From: G963663315 sp963665165
GTDB taxonomy: Bacteria > Pseudomonadota > Gammaproteobacteria > Arenicellales > Poriferihabitantaceae
Assembly: GCA_963665165.1 (NCBI GenBank)
Contig: OY761989.1
Coordinates: 62,001 to 126,000, forward strand
Length of the DNA: 64,000 bases
Reading direction: 5' to 3'
Numbering within the stretch: the stretch's first letter is position 1; every line of letters begins with the position of its first letter. Both the position numbers and the translations under genes were made by a program. Below are positions 33,843 through 42,905 of this stretch, in pieces. The notes beneath the pieces were generated by a model, which ran no database searches, was not told the origin of the DNA, and was given only the letters and a program-made list of their open reading frames with translations.

Positions 33843-34841
33843 ATGTCTGATCCACAAATTGTAATCAGCAGCGGCGAACCGGCGGGTATCGGACCGGATA
33901 TCGTCATCCGGGCGCTGCAACACCCGATATCCGGTCGTCTTGCCGTCACCGGCGACCCGGACCTGATTCGGGAGCGGTCAGCCCGGCTGGGTATCGAACT
34001 GGAAATATCCCCGGTTGATGACTCATTATCAATCGACTCCCATGAACCCGGCCGTATGCAGGTGATACCGGTCGCCTTGCCAGCGCCGGTGACAGTCGGG
34101 AAACCGAACCCGGATAACAGCCGGTATGTGATTGATTGCATCGACCAGGCGACAGACCTGTGTCGGGCTGGTTGTTTCCAGGGGATGGTGACCGCCCCGG
34201 TACATAAAGGCGTGATCAATGATGGCGGTATCCGGTTTTCCGGGCATACGGAATGGATTGCGGAACGGACCCGGTGCGCCCAACCGGTCATGATGCTGGC
34301 CAGCGACTCGCTGCGAGTCTGCCTCGCTACCACGCATTTGCCCTTGCGCGAGGTTCCGGAAAACATAACCCGGGACGGCATCGAAGCGGTTGTTGAAGTC
34401 ATGCACTCCGGAATTTCAACGTTGTACGGCATTCCCGCTCCGGTAATTGGCGTGTGCGGGCTGAATCCTCATGCAGGCGAGGGCGGCCACCTTGGTACCG
34501 AGGAAACCGCCATTATCGAACCGGCCCTGAATCACTTGCGAAGCAAAGGGCTGGACCTGGTCGGCCCCTTGCCCGCGGATACGATTTTCACCCGGTCTGT
34601 TGCAAGCGCCCTTGACGGAGTGCTGGCGATGTATCATGACCAGGGGCTGCCGGTGATCAAGCACAGCGGGTTCGGAACCGTGGTCAATGTGACCCTGGGC
34701 CTGCCGATTATCCGGACATCGGTGGACCATGGCACCGCCCTGGACCTTGCAGGGACCGGCGCGGCCAGTGAAACCAGTTTACTGTCGGCGATAAACCTTG
34801 CGCTGCAATTTGCCGGACAGACACAGGCGACTGGCAGGTGA
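33843..34841 (+). CDS. pdxA: 4-hydroxythreonine-4-phosphate dehydrogenase PdxA
   Basis: 332 residues. Conserved blocks are 'SSGEPAGIGPDIVIRAL' at the N-terminus, 'GMVTAPVHKGVINDGGIRFS' (about 113-132), 'GLNPHAGEGGHLGTEE' (about 210) and 'AMYHDQGLPVIKHSGFG' (about 262), which supply the metal and phosphate ligands. It oxidises 4-phosphohydroxy-L-threonine in pyridoxal-phosphate synthesis. It is followed by rsmA with four bases between the stop and the next start, the usual proteobacterial pdxA-rsmA pair. Confidence 0.96.
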   Translation: MSDPQIVISSGEPAGIGPDIVIRALQHPISGRLAVTGDPDLIRERSARLGIELEISPVDDSLSIDSHEPGRMQVIPVALPAPVTVGKPNPDNSRYVIDCIDQATDLCRAGCFQGMVTAPVHKGVINDGGIRFSGHTEWIAERTRCAQPVMMLASDSLRVCLATTHLPLREVPENITRDGIEAVVEVMHSGISTLYGIPAPVIGVCGLNPHAGEGGHLGTEETAIIEPALNHLRSKGLDLVGPLPADTIFTRSVASALDGVLAMYHDQGLPVIKHSGFGTVVNVTLGLPIIRTSVDHGTALDLAGTGAASETSLLSAINLALQFAGQTQATGR

Positions 34842-34845
34842 CGCC

Positions 34846-35622
34846 TTGAACAAAACGGCTCCACGCAAACGATTCGGGCAGCATTTTCTGACGGATTCGC
34901 TGGTTCTGGACAGAATGATCCGGGCGTTTTCGCCGCAAAAAGACCAGGTGGTTCTGGAAATCGGCCCCGGCACGGGCGTGTTGACCGAAAAGCTGCTGGA
35001 ATGTGTCGATCATCTCGTGGCGGTGGAACTGGACCGTGACCTGGCTGCGTTGCTCAATCGGAAATTCGATTCATGGAAACTGACCGTAATCCAGCAGGAT
35101 GTGCTGACACTGGATATCGGATCGCTGTTTGCCAACGACGCGAACGGGCGGAAAATCCGGGTTATCGGCAATCTTCCCTACAACATATCGACTCCTCTGT
35201 TGTTCCACCTGATCGATAACGCGGGATTCATCCAGGACATGATGCTGATGCTGCAAAAGGAAGTGGCCTTGAGATTATCTGCCGGTCCGGACAGTAAACA
35301 CTATGGCCGCCTGTCGGTCATGGCCGGTCTGGCGTTGCGATGCGAGCGCTTGTTCGATGTCGGTCCCGAATCCTTTGCCCCTCCTCCCCAGGTCACTTCA
35401 ACGGTTGCGAGACTGTATCCGGAGTCAATATCCCATCGCGTCAACGATAGCCGCAGGCTGAACCGGATTGTCAGGCAGGCATTTTCCCAGCGTCGCAAAA
35501 CCCTGAAAAACTCATTGAAAAACCTGGTTTCGGAATCCCAGTTCGCAAATGCGGAGATTGATTCCTCGCTGAGGGCCGAAAAACTCAGCGTCGGGCAGTT
35601 TATCACCCTGTCCAACGCCTGA
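34846..35622 (+). CDS. rsmA: 16S rRNA dimethyladenosine transferase RsmA (KsgA)
   Basis: 258 residues from TTG 34846. The motifs are 'RKRFGQHFLTD' at the start, 'VLEIGPGTGVLTEKLLE' for SAM binding and 'NLPYNISTPLLFHL' (N-L-P-Y catalytic motif IV). It dimethylates two adjacent adenines near the 3' end of 16S rRNA during small-subunit assembly. The TTG is chosen because AGGTGA ends 4 bases before it (this ribosome site overlaps the pdxA stop) and the longer reading overlaps pdxA. It converges with plsC. Confidence 0.95.
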   Translation: MNKTAPRKRFGQHFLTDSLVLDRMIRAFSPQKDQVVLEIGPGTGVLTEKLLECVDHLVAVELDRDLAALLNRKFDSWKLTVIQQDVLTLDIGSLFANDANGRKIRVIGNLPYNISTPLLFHLIDNAGFIQDMMLMLQKEVALRLSAGPDSKHYGRLSVMAGLALRCERLFDVGPESFAPPPQVTSTVARLYPESISHRVNDSRRLNRIVRQAFSQRRKTLKNSLKNLVSESQFANAEIDSSLRAEKLSVGQFITLSNA

Positions 35623-35663
35623 CCGCACGGGGCTTCACCGCAGGCGGGCACGGTGACCGACCC

Positions 35664-36401
35664 CTACGCTCTGGTTTGCTGACTCCCGAGCAGGTCCTTC
35701 TGACTCGATATCACCCATTCCTCTACCTCCCGATTGATCTGGCGCGCTTTCTTGCCGCGGCTTTCGATCACCGGGCCAATCACGACATCAATCGTCCCGG
35801 GATATTTCAGCAAACTTCTTTTTGGCCAGAACAATCCCGAATTGTGAGACACCGGTACGACCGGATAGCCTGATTTTGCCGCAATCATGGCGCCCCCGAC
35901 CTGAAATTTCGCCATCTTCCCCGGCTCCCGGCGCGTCCCTTCGGGAAAGATGACCAGCCAGCGGCCCTCCTCCAGCCTGATCACGCCCTCCTTCACCAGA
36001 GTGTCAAGCGCCCGGATTCTTTTTGACCGGTTAATCGCAATCGGACGGTTCAGAGCCAAACCCCATCCGAAAAAAGGGATCCACAGCAATTCCCGTTTCA
36101 ATAGATAGGACTGCGCCGGGAAAATCAACTGAAAAGCCAGCGTTTCCCAAGCGGACTGGTGATTCGAGATGATAATGGCGGGGCTGGTGGGAATGTTTTC
36201 TAACCCGGATACGCGATAGCGAACACCGAACAGCCATTCAAGTGTCCAGATATTGAATCGGGCCCAAAGTCCGATCACCCTGGCGCGGGCCAACGGGGGC
36301 AGTGCGAAACACAGCAATGCGAGAATACAAACGACGACTGTACTCACCATCTGGCCTGCATAGTAGAGCAGGGATTTGCAGAACAACAAGCCTGTTTTCA
36401 T
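35664..36401 (-). CDS. plsC: 1-acyl-sn-glycerol-3-phosphate acyltransferase PlsC
   Basis: 245 residues. There is an N-terminal membrane anchor at about 12-40. The acyltransferase motif I is 'SNHQSAWET' (H-x4-E rather than the commoner H-x4-D), motif III is 'VIFPEGTRREPG' and motif IV 'GYPVVPVSHNSG'. It acylates lysophosphatidic acid at the inner membrane to make phosphatidic acid. It is last in the minus-strand run moaB...plsC, 41 bases from gmhB; a glyQS-gmhB-plsC order is common in gammaproteobacteria. Confidence 0.92.
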   Translation of the reverse strand: MKTGLLFCKSLLYYAGQMVSTVVVCILALLCFALPPLARARVIGLWARFNIWTLEWLFGVRYRVSGLENIPTSPAIIISNHQSAWETLAFQLIFPAQSYLLKRELLWIPFFGWGLALNRPIAINRSKRIRALDTLVKEGVIRLEEGRWLVIFPEGTRREPGKMAKFQVGGAMIAAKSGYPVVPVSHNSGLFWPKRSLLKYPGTIDVVIGPVIESRGKKARQINREVEEWVISSQKDLLGSQQTRA

Positions 36402-36442
36402 TTTCTTACCAAGTACTTGAGGCGTGGGCGTTATCGGTTCAC

Positions 36443-37015
36443 TTAAACGGGAGACGGAGCCAGTATGTGATCCACGAAAGAAGCCAGGTCGCTGAACCGG
36501 GGCACTTGTCCGATTTCTTCATGATACAAGCCGGATTCCAGTTGCGTACAAGTATCGAGACCACTACCGGTCTCGACCAGAACCGGCCTGGCCCCCGCCG
36601 AATGCGCCGCCCGTATATCACGTAGTGAATCTCCTACAACGTAAACATCATTCAAATTGCATTTCAGGCGCTGCGCCAGCGCCAGCAGCATTCCCGGCTT
36701 TGGCTTTCTGCATGCACAACGATCCTCATCGCTGTGCGGACAGAAAAACACTGCGCTGATCTCTCCGCCAAAATGACCCAGTTCATCCAGCATTTTCTGA
36801 TGAATCCGGTTCAGGGTGTTGACCGAGTAGTATCCCCGGGATATTCCCGACTGATTGGTTACAATCACGATCTGGTAATCCTGTCGGCATAACCGGGCAA
36901 TCGCTTCAAGGCTGCCGGGAATCGCAATCCACTGTTCCGGCGAGCGGATGTGGGTATCTGAATCCTGGTTAATCACGCCATCCCGGTCCAGTACGATCAG
37001 TTTTCGGTTATCCAT
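36443..37015 (-). CDS. gmhB: D-glycero-beta-D-manno-heptose-1,7-bisphosphate 7-phosphatase GmhB
   Basis: 190 residues, HAD superfamily. It has 'LIVLDRDGVINQDSD' (DxD nucleophile), 'VTNQSGISRGYY' and the GmhB zinc site 'CPHSDEDRCACRKPKPGM' (C-x-H...C-x-C), then 'VVGDSLRDIRAA'. It removes the 7-phosphate in ADP-heptose synthesis for the LPS core. ATG 37015 with GGCGGAAAG just upstream is preferred to a TTG at 37042 that overlaps the preceding stop. Confidence 0.92.
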   Translation of the reverse strand: MDNRKLIVLDRDGVINQDSDTHIRSPEQWIAIPGSLEAIARLCRQDYQIVIVTNQSGISRGYYSVNTLNRIHQKMLDELGHFGGEISAVFFCPHSDEDRCACRKPKPGMLLALAQRLKCNLNDVYVVGDSLRDIRAAHSAGARPVLVETGSGLDTCTQLESGLYHEEIGQVPRFSDLASFVDHILAPSPV

Positions 37016-37038
37016 AGTCTTTCCGCCCTTCTTCGCTT

Positions 37039-37401
37039 TCAATCCGGGGTCCTGGGCACAGTATCGTCACCGGCCTGTGAAAAATCCGACACCCGAATCC
37101 GGCCATCGATCATTTTGCCGGATCGCAGGTTGACTCGCTGCATCTTCTGCCAGAACGCCCGGTTCAGGTCGAAATCCGCGGCAATCGCGTTGCCCAGCAA
37201 CAGTATCAACAGGTCTGCACATTCCTCGGCCAGTTCCTCCGTGGATTTTCCCTTGCTGACACAGGCGGAAATTTCTCCGAGTTCCTCGGTCATAAGCGCG
37301 ACCCGGTAGACCATATCTTCGCCGCCCTTTTCGTTAAAACGGTGTTTGCGATGGAATCCGCGCACCTCATTCATCATTTCAGTAAAGGAATCCGGGTTCA
37401 T
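37039..37401 (-). CDS. MazG-like nucleotide pyrophosphohydrolase
   Basis: 120 residues. It has the all-alpha NTP-PPase pattern, 'RVALMTEELGEISACVSKGK' (E-E-x-x-E) and 'EELAEECADLLILLLGNAIA' (E-x-x-D), which bind Mg and nucleotide. This single-domain class hydrolyses (d)NTPs to monophosphates and often acts as a house-cleaning enzyme; the substrate is not predictable. It overlaps glyS by four bases upstream and abuts gmhB downstream, so it belongs to the same operon. Confidence 0.85.
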   Translation of the reverse strand: MNPDSFTEMMNEVRGFHRKHRFNEKGGEDMVYRVALMTEELGEISACVSKGKSTEELAEECADLLILLLGNAIAADFDLNRAFWQKMQRVNLRSGKMIDGRIRVSDFSQAGDDTVPRTPD

Positions 37402-39587
37402 GATTTGATCCTGATTTTCGAAATATCCGCGACTCCCAGAAACAGCCGGCGAATCCTGGCCAGCAGCGCCAACCGGTTGCGGCGGATGGTTTTATCGTGG
37501 TGCATGACCATGACACTGTCGAAAAACCGGTCCACCGGATCTTTCAATTCGGCCAGTTCGACCAGACCCCCCGCATAATCGTTCGACCGGAAACGGGAGT
37601 GCACCCGGTCATTGATCCGGTCGAGTATGGCCGCCAGGTCTTTCTCGGCCTGGTCACAAATCATGGTCGAGTCGAAATCCTTCGCGTCAACGGCTGCATC
37701 GCCCTTCGACAACATATTGCCGATCCGCTTGTTGGCCGAAGCCAGGGATTGGGCAGCGCTGGCGTTGCGGTTGAAAAAGTGGTGGATCGACTCGATACGC
37801 CGTGTGAAATCCATCGGTCGGGTCGGTGCGGGACTGGCGCCGGATACGGCCGCATACTCATCGGCGCTGTAGCCCTGTAGTTCAAAATAACCCCTGGAAC
37901 GCTCCATGGTGAAATCATAAGCCCGATTGCACGGGTTTTTGCCGCCTTCTTCGCCCTCCATCCCGACAAAGCTCGGTCCGGGGCCAGGATGGGGCAACTG
38001 GAGAGTATCGAAGACATACGCTGCCACACCCTCCCCAAGGAGTGAGTACAAATCAAGGTCCAACTGATTTTCCACGATGATCCTGAACACTCCGAGCGCC
38101 GCCCGGCGCAGCGCAAACGGATCCTTGTCCCCGCTCGGAGCCTCACCGCAACCGAACAGCCCAACCAGACTATCCACCCGGTCAGCCAGGGCGACGCATA
38201 TCGCCACCGGATCGGACGGAACCGCGTCCGCGGCGGTTCGCGGTTGATAATGCGTCTCGATCGCATCGGCAATGACTTTCCCGTAACCTTCATTGTCGGC
38301 ATAGTATCTGCCGACCGTGCCCTGCAACTCCGGGAACTCCCCGACCAGATCGGTAACCAGATCCGCCTTGCAGAGTTCGGCTACCGTATCCACGGCTTGT
38401 AAATCGACATCGAGTTCCCTGGCAATAAAACGACTGGTCCTACGGATTCGTCCGACCTTGCCATGGATCGAGCCGAGCCGGTCATGAAACGACACGCCTT
38501 TCAAATCCTCGACCCGGTTTCGCAACGGGATTTTCTGGTCGGTCCGCCAGAAGAATTCGGCATCGGACAATCTTGCTCGCAATACCCGCTCGTTTCCCCG
38601 TCGGACCCGCTTGGGGGATTTGCTTTTTATATTGCTGATCGTCACGAACATGGGCGCCAGACTGCCATGGTCATCAACCGTATGAAAATATTTCTGGTGA
38701 TCCGCCATGGTAGCGATCAGAACTTCTCCCGGCAAGTCCAGGAACCGCCTGTCGAACTCACCGACCAGGGCAACCGGCCATTCCACCAATCCGGCCACTT
38801 CATCCATCAGGTCCTGCCGGATCACGACCCGGGCGCCGGCCTTGCTGGCAAGTCGCGCCGCCTGCCTTTTGATGATGGCCTGACGTTCATCATAGTCTGC
38901 AATGACCCGGCCTTCGGTTTTCAGCAGATCGAGGTATTGGTCCGCAGAGGGTATCTCAAGACAGCCAGCGCTGTGGAAGCGATGCCCCCGGGTCGTCCTG
39001 CCGGACTCAAGTCCCAGCGCCTCAGCCCGCACCAGATCGCTACCATGCAATACAAGCAGCCAGTGAACGGGCCGGACGAATTCCGCTTCATGATCCCCCC
39101 ATCTCATTCTTTTAGGGATGGGCAGGGACCGGATGCCCTGGTCCAGGCACTGTGTCACAATCTCATCCAGCCCGCTCCCGGACCGCTTCTTTTCAAAAAC
39201 CAGCCAGGCGCCCTTTTCGGTCCGCCTGATCTTCAGCGCAGACAACGACACCCCGCAGGACCGGGCGAACCCCTGCGCGGCGCGAGTCGCGGCCCCATGC
39301 TCATCGTATGCAGCCTGCAACGCGGGGCCTCTTTTTTCCTCTATCCGATCGGGTTGCCTCGCCAGCACATTATGAATCCCGACCGCCAGACGCCGGGGAG
39401 TCGCATACCACTTCATATTCGCCGGATTATCCTCGGCCAGTCCGGTGGAAACCAGTCCCTGGAAAAAGGCCGTGGAAAACGATTGGGCCAGACCTTTCAG
39501 GGCTTTCGGCGGCAGCTCTTCGGTACCGAGCTCGACCAGCAGCAGCTTTCTCTCGGCAGGAGGATTTCTTTCACTCGGCACAATCAC
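37398..39587 (-). CDS. glyS: Glycyl-tRNA synthetase beta subunit
   Basis: 729 residues, slightly longer than E. coli GlyS. It begins 'LLVELGTEELPPKALKGLAQ', the family signature. It contains the HD-like region 'VVIRQDLMDEVAGLVEWPVA' with 'MADHQKYFHTVDDHG', and ends in an anticodon-binding domain ('DPVDRFFDSVMVMHHDKTIR'). It is the tRNA-binding part of the alpha2beta2 glycyl-tRNA synthetase and acts with GlyQ. It overlaps glyQ by four bases. Confidence 0.97.
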   Translation of the reverse strand: MIVPSERNPPAERKLLLVELGTEELPPKALKGLAQSFSTAFFQGLVSTGLAEDNPANMKWYATPRRLAVGIHNVLARQPDRIEEKRGPALQAAYDEHGAATRAAQGFARSCGVSLSALKIRRTEKGAWLVFEKKRSGSGLDEIVTQCLDQGIRSLPIPKRMRWGDHEAEFVRPVHWLLVLHGSDLVRAEALGLESGRTTRGHRFHSAGCLEIPSADQYLDLLKTEGRVIADYDERQAIIKRQAARLASKAGARVVIRQDLMDEVAGLVEWPVALVGEFDRRFLDLPGEVLIATMADHQKYFHTVDDHGSLAPMFVTISNIKSKSPKRVRRGNERVLRARLSDAEFFWRTDQKIPLRNRVEDLKGVSFHDRLGSIHGKVGRIRRTSRFIARELDVDLQAVDTVAELCKADLVTDLVGEFPELQGTVGRYYADNEGYGKVIADAIETHYQPRTAADAVPSDPVAICVALADRVDSLVGLFGCGEAPSGDKDPFALRRAALGVFRIIVENQLDLDLYSLLGEGVAAYVFDTLQLPHPGPGPSFVGMEGEEGGKNPCNRAYDFTMERSRGYFELQGYSADEYAAVSGASPAPTRPMDFTRRIESIHHFFNRNASAAQSLASANKRIGNMLSKGDAAVDAKDFDSTMICDQAEKDLAAILDRINDRVHSRFRSNDYAGGLVELAELKDPVDRFFDSVMVMHHDKTIRRNRLALLARIRRLFLGVADISKIRIKS

Positions 39588-40519
39588 TCCTCCGGGGCTA
39601 TTGCTGTTTTCGCACCGCCCGATCCGGCTTTCCCCCTCGGAAAGCCGAGTTTTTCCCGGCTTTCGTAGTATCTGTCGGCCACGCCCCTGGCCAGATTTCG
39701 CACCCGGCCGATGTACCTGGCTCTTTCCGTAACACCGATCGCGCGACGGGCATCCAGTAAATTGAACGTATGGGAAGCTCTCAAAACCTGTTCATAAGCC
39801 GGCAGGGACAGCTCTTTTTCCAGCAGCTCACCGGCGGCGGTTTCCGCGCTGTCGAATTGTTCCTTCAGAACCCCGACATTGGCATGGTCGAAATTGTAGG
39901 CGGACTGCTCCCGCTCATTTTGCAGGTACAGGTCACCGTACTTGTACTGTCCTGCGGCGCCGGATTTCCCGGTCTGGTTCCAGACCAGATCGAATACGGA
40001 ATCCACGCCTTGCAGATACATCGCGATGCGTTCCAGGCCATAAGTGATTTCCCCGCTCACGGGCCTGCAATCGCGGCCTCCGACCTGTTGAAAATAAGTG
40101 AACTGGGAAACCTCCATACCATTCAGCCAGATTTCCCAGCCCAGGCCCCAGGCCCCAAGCGTCGGTGACTCCCAGTCATCTTCAACAAAACGAATATCGT
40201 CCTTCTGCATATCCAGCCCCAGACGGCTCAGCGAACCCAGGTACAAGTCCTGGAAATCATCCGGTGACGGCTTCAGGATGACCTGAAACTGGAAATAATG
40301 CTGCAATCTGTTCGGATTTTCACCATAGCGTCCGTCCGTGGGCCGCCGGGACGGCTGCACATAAGCTGCGCGAATCGGCTCCGGACCCACTGCCGCCAGG
40401 AAGGTCGCCGGATGAAATGTACCCGCCCCCACCTCCATGTCACAGGGTTGCATGAGCACACAACCCTGCTCAGCCCAGTATTGCTGGAGGGTTATGATCA
40501 ACTGCTGAAATGTGAGCAT
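39584..40519 (-). CDS. glyQ: Glycyl-tRNA synthetase alpha subunit
   Basis: 311 residues. It is very conserved: 'LITLQQYWAEQGCVLMQPCD' (residues 7-26), 'DGRYGENPNRLQHYFQFQVI', 'ESPTLGAWGLGWEIWLNGME' and 'YGLERIAMYLQGVDSVFDLV'. It holds the class II catalytic core that activates glycine. It is followed directly by glyS. Pgi lies upstream on the same strand with a 47-base gap. Confidence 0.98.
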   Translation of the reverse strand: MLTFQQLIITLQQYWAEQGCVLMQPCDMEVGAGTFHPATFLAAVGPEPIRAAYVQPSRRPTDGRYGENPNRLQHYFQFQVILKPSPDDFQDLYLGSLSRLGLDMQKDDIRFVEDDWESPTLGAWGLGWEIWLNGMEVSQFTYFQQVGGRDCRPVSGEITYGLERIAMYLQGVDSVFDLVWNQTGKSGAAGQYKYGDLYLQNEREQSAYNFDHANVGVLKEQFDSAETAAGELLEKELSLPAYEQVLRASHTFNLLDARRAIGVTERARYIGRVRNLARGVADRYYESREKLGFPRGKAGSGGAKTAIAPEE

Positions 40520-40566
40520 ACTATCGTCAATCCTGATACTTCAAGTGAACCCATCCATCCGCATTG

Positions 40567-42183
40567 TCAAATCGCCGGATGCGGGCCGGTCATTTCCACC
40601 AGTCCCTGGTGCAGGCGGTCCAGGGCTTCGAGTCTATCGCCTTTCAGTTCAATACGCATTATCGGGCGCGCCATGTTTTCAAGAACCCGGTAATCGCCAT
40701 CGGCCTGGGCGCGATAAAGATCATCGAAGCCATAGTTGCGACCCGGCACCGGCAAGGGGTCAAGCCCGGAGTCCATGAACTGGATAAAGCAGCCATTCAC
40801 GGGGCCGCCCTTATGCAACTGCCCCGTGGAATGCAGGTAGCGCGGACCGAATCCCAGGGTTGTGGGCAAGTCGAACCGGCGGGACAACTGCGCCCTGATT
40901 TGCCCAAGACGCTCCTCTACCGGACCGAAAACCGGCAGCCAGGCCATGATGCCGAGATATCCAGCCGCCGCCAGACTCGATTGAAACCGGTCGAACACAT
41001 CCGCAAGCCGGTTGCAGCCTGAGCCTTCCGCAATGGCGTCACTGGCATAAAAAACACAAAAATCATTCTCCATCCATTCCCTGAATCCGACCGGCCGTTT
41101 CTTTTCGACAAACATCCGGGTCTGGCTTTTCGCCTGTTCCACATCCGGCTGGTCAAAGGGATTGACGTCCATCATCACCGTAGCCAGGGCGGTCGCCATT
41201 TGCCAGCGAAAAAATTCCCTGGCGATATCATAAGGTTCCCGTAACGACCGGCTTGAATTCCCATCCGGGACGGTCTGGCTCCGCGGACCGAAATCGGCCC
41301 CGATGTTTATTGTGAAGCTGCGGCCCGATATCCCGCGATCACATCCAGTCCCGGTTTCACCGTAAACCGGAATCAGCCCAACGCCATTTTTTCCGGTGCT
41401 TTCGGCGACCAGTTGTTCAATCCAGCCCGCCAGGACCCGGATCGGTTTTGCGATATCCAGTCGCATCCGGTTGTTACCGGCCAGGGCGTTGCCGCCCAGC
41501 AGTCGGGCCAGTTCAATCACCGTCGTGTCGTCCCCCGACTTCACCTGATCGCAGAACTGCTTGAGATTTTCAAACAATAAATTCAGGTCCACCCCGATCA
41601 GCGCCGCCGGAACCAGACCAAAGAAACTCAGCGCAGAATAACGTCCCCCGATATCCGCAGGGTTCAGGAATATACGGCAGAAGCCCGACCTCTCCGCCTC
41701 GCGGGCAAGCGGAGACCCGGCATCGGTAATCGCGACAAACCGTTCACCCGGACTCTTCCATTTCGAAGCGGCTCGCTGGTAAAACCAGGCGAACAGGTCC
41801 ATGGTCTCCAGCGTGGCGCCGGATTTACTGGAAACCACGAACAGGGCCCTTTCGAAGTCGAAATCCAAAGCGTTGATCTGCGCGGGGGAAGTGGTATCCA
41901 CTACAATCAGCCGCAGGAAACCGGGCCGACTGGCAAATATGCCGGAGAATACCCCGGCAGCCAGACTCGACCCGCCCATACCCAGCAAGACGACATGATC
42001 GTACCTGCCGGACTTGCAGACCTCATCCGCCCAGGCGGACAATGAATCGATATGCTCGCGCATCCACTCGACCGCGTCCAGCCATCCCATCCACTTTCCC
42101 GGATCATCCCCGTTCGCAAATGCGGTTTTCCACAGGGTCGCGTCTTTTCGCCACAATCTGTCAATCAGTTCTTCGGGATTCAT
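40567..42183 (-). CDS. pgi: Glucose-6-phosphate isomerase
   Basis: 538 residues. It looks like the bacterial Pgi subgroup often found fused to transaldolase, here free-standing: 'VVLLGMGGSSLAAGVFSGIF' (sugar-phosphate SIS motif, about 64-83), 'LFVVSSKSGATLETMDLFAW' (about 114-133), 'DVNPFDQPDVEQAKSQTRMF' and 'HSTGQLHKGGPVNGCFIQF', the last including the catalytic lysine/His region. It interconverts glucose-6-phosphate and fructose-6-phosphate, which also feeds glmS. It sits 3 bases downstream of the Kdo-kinase-like gene. Confidence 0.92.
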   Translation of the reverse strand: MNPEELIDRLWRKDATLWKTAFANGDDPGKWMGWLDAVEWMREHIDSLSAWADEVCKSGRYDHVVLLGMGGSSLAAGVFSGIFASRPGFLRLIVVDTTSPAQINALDFDFERALFVVSSKSGATLETMDLFAWFYQRAASKWKSPGERFVAITDAGSPLAREAERSGFCRIFLNPADIGGRYSALSFFGLVPAALIGVDLNLLFENLKQFCDQVKSGDDTTVIELARLLGGNALAGNNRMRLDIAKPIRVLAGWIEQLVAESTGKNGVGLIPVYGETGTGCDRGISGRSFTINIGADFGPRSQTVPDGNSSRSLREPYDIAREFFRWQMATALATVMMDVNPFDQPDVEQAKSQTRMFVEKKRPVGFREWMENDFCVFYASDAIAEGSGCNRLADVFDRFQSSLAAAGYLGIMAWLPVFGPVEERLGQIRAQLSRRFDLPTTLGFGPRYLHSTGQLHKGGPVNGCFIQFMDSGLDPLPVPGRNYGFDDLYRAQADGDYRVLENMARPIMRIELKGDRLEALDRLHQGLVEMTGPHPAI

Positions 42184-42186
42184 CGT

Positions 42187-42894
42187 CTACACCCCGATAT
42201 GCTCCAGTTCCCGCTCAAGATGCCGGTACAATGACGGTCGGTCATTCCAGTTTTCCAGGAACCGCGCCTTGTCACGCCGTAACGCGATCCGATGAAAAAA
42301 TTGCCAGCGGTGTTGTCTCGCGCTGTCCAGATCGATCAACACCAGATCCTCATCGTATACCAGCAGGTTGGTCGCCTTCATATCCCCGTGGGACAAGCCA
42401 TGATCCTGGAATGCCTCGAACAACGCCGTAATTTTCCCTTGAATGGACCGAAGCGGCGCGGCCCGGTCTTCGATGTCGAGGTAGTCCGACAGCACGACGC
42501 CATCGACAAATCGGCTGACATACCACGAGCGTCCGGCAAAGGGACCCAACCGGCTCTCGATCATCGCAACCGGCTGCGCCACCCGGATACCCGCGCCGTT
42601 GTACTTTTCCGCCATCAGAAGACAGTTCCTGGCCCGGCTGGTCTGGAAGTTGCGTCGCAGCAGATGCCACAGGTTTTTCGTATTGTATCGTTTGACCATC
42701 AAGTCACCCACTGCCGATGGCGCCCGGTACAGCGTCGTGGTCCGATCATGCTTGAACAGGATTGCGCCAGCCGGCGCGCCGCTTTTCGGGCAATCACCCT
42801 CCAGTCCCCCCAGGAGTTTTTCCAGATCGACGCCAGCCATCCGGGCTTCGGCGCTTTGAAACCGGATTTTCAACTTCACCGAGATACCCGGCGC
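42187..42894 (-). CDS. Kdo-kinase / WaaP-type lipopolysaccharide kinase
   Basis: 235 residues from GTG 42894. It has a protein-kinase-like fold with catalytic loop 'GLSHGDMKATNLLV' (HGD..xxN) and metal loop 'VLIDLDSARQHRW', as in KdkA/WaaP/lipopolysaccharide kinases that phosphorylate Kdo or heptose of the LPS inner core. The open frame extends up to 43002 inside purC, but that part is likely not translated; GTG 42894 lies 11 bases beyond the purC stop, and GTG 42879 is also possible. The presence of gmhB in the same operon supports an LPS-core role. Confidence 0.75.
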   Translation of the reverse strand, partial: APGISVKLKIRFQSAEARMAGVDLEKLLGGLEGDCPKSGAPAGAILFKHDRTTTLYRAPSAVGDLMVKRYNTKNLWHLLRRNFQTSRARNCLLMAEKYNGAGIRVAQPVAMIESRLGPFAGRSWYVSRFVDGVVLSDYLDIEDRAAPLRSIQGKITALFEAFQDHGLSHGDMKATNLLVYDEDLVLIDLDSARQHRWQFFHRIALRRDKARFLENWNDRPSLYRHLERELEHIGV

Positions 42895-42905
42895 CACCCG
42901 CCCGT

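Noticed and set aside
36443..37042. Longer gmhB start at TTG 37042
   Set aside because: ATG 37015 has a ribosome site and gives the normal GmhB N-terminus.
38463..39668. 401-codon open frame antisense to glyS
   Set aside because: Opposite-strand shadow of glyS, which is clear from its motifs.
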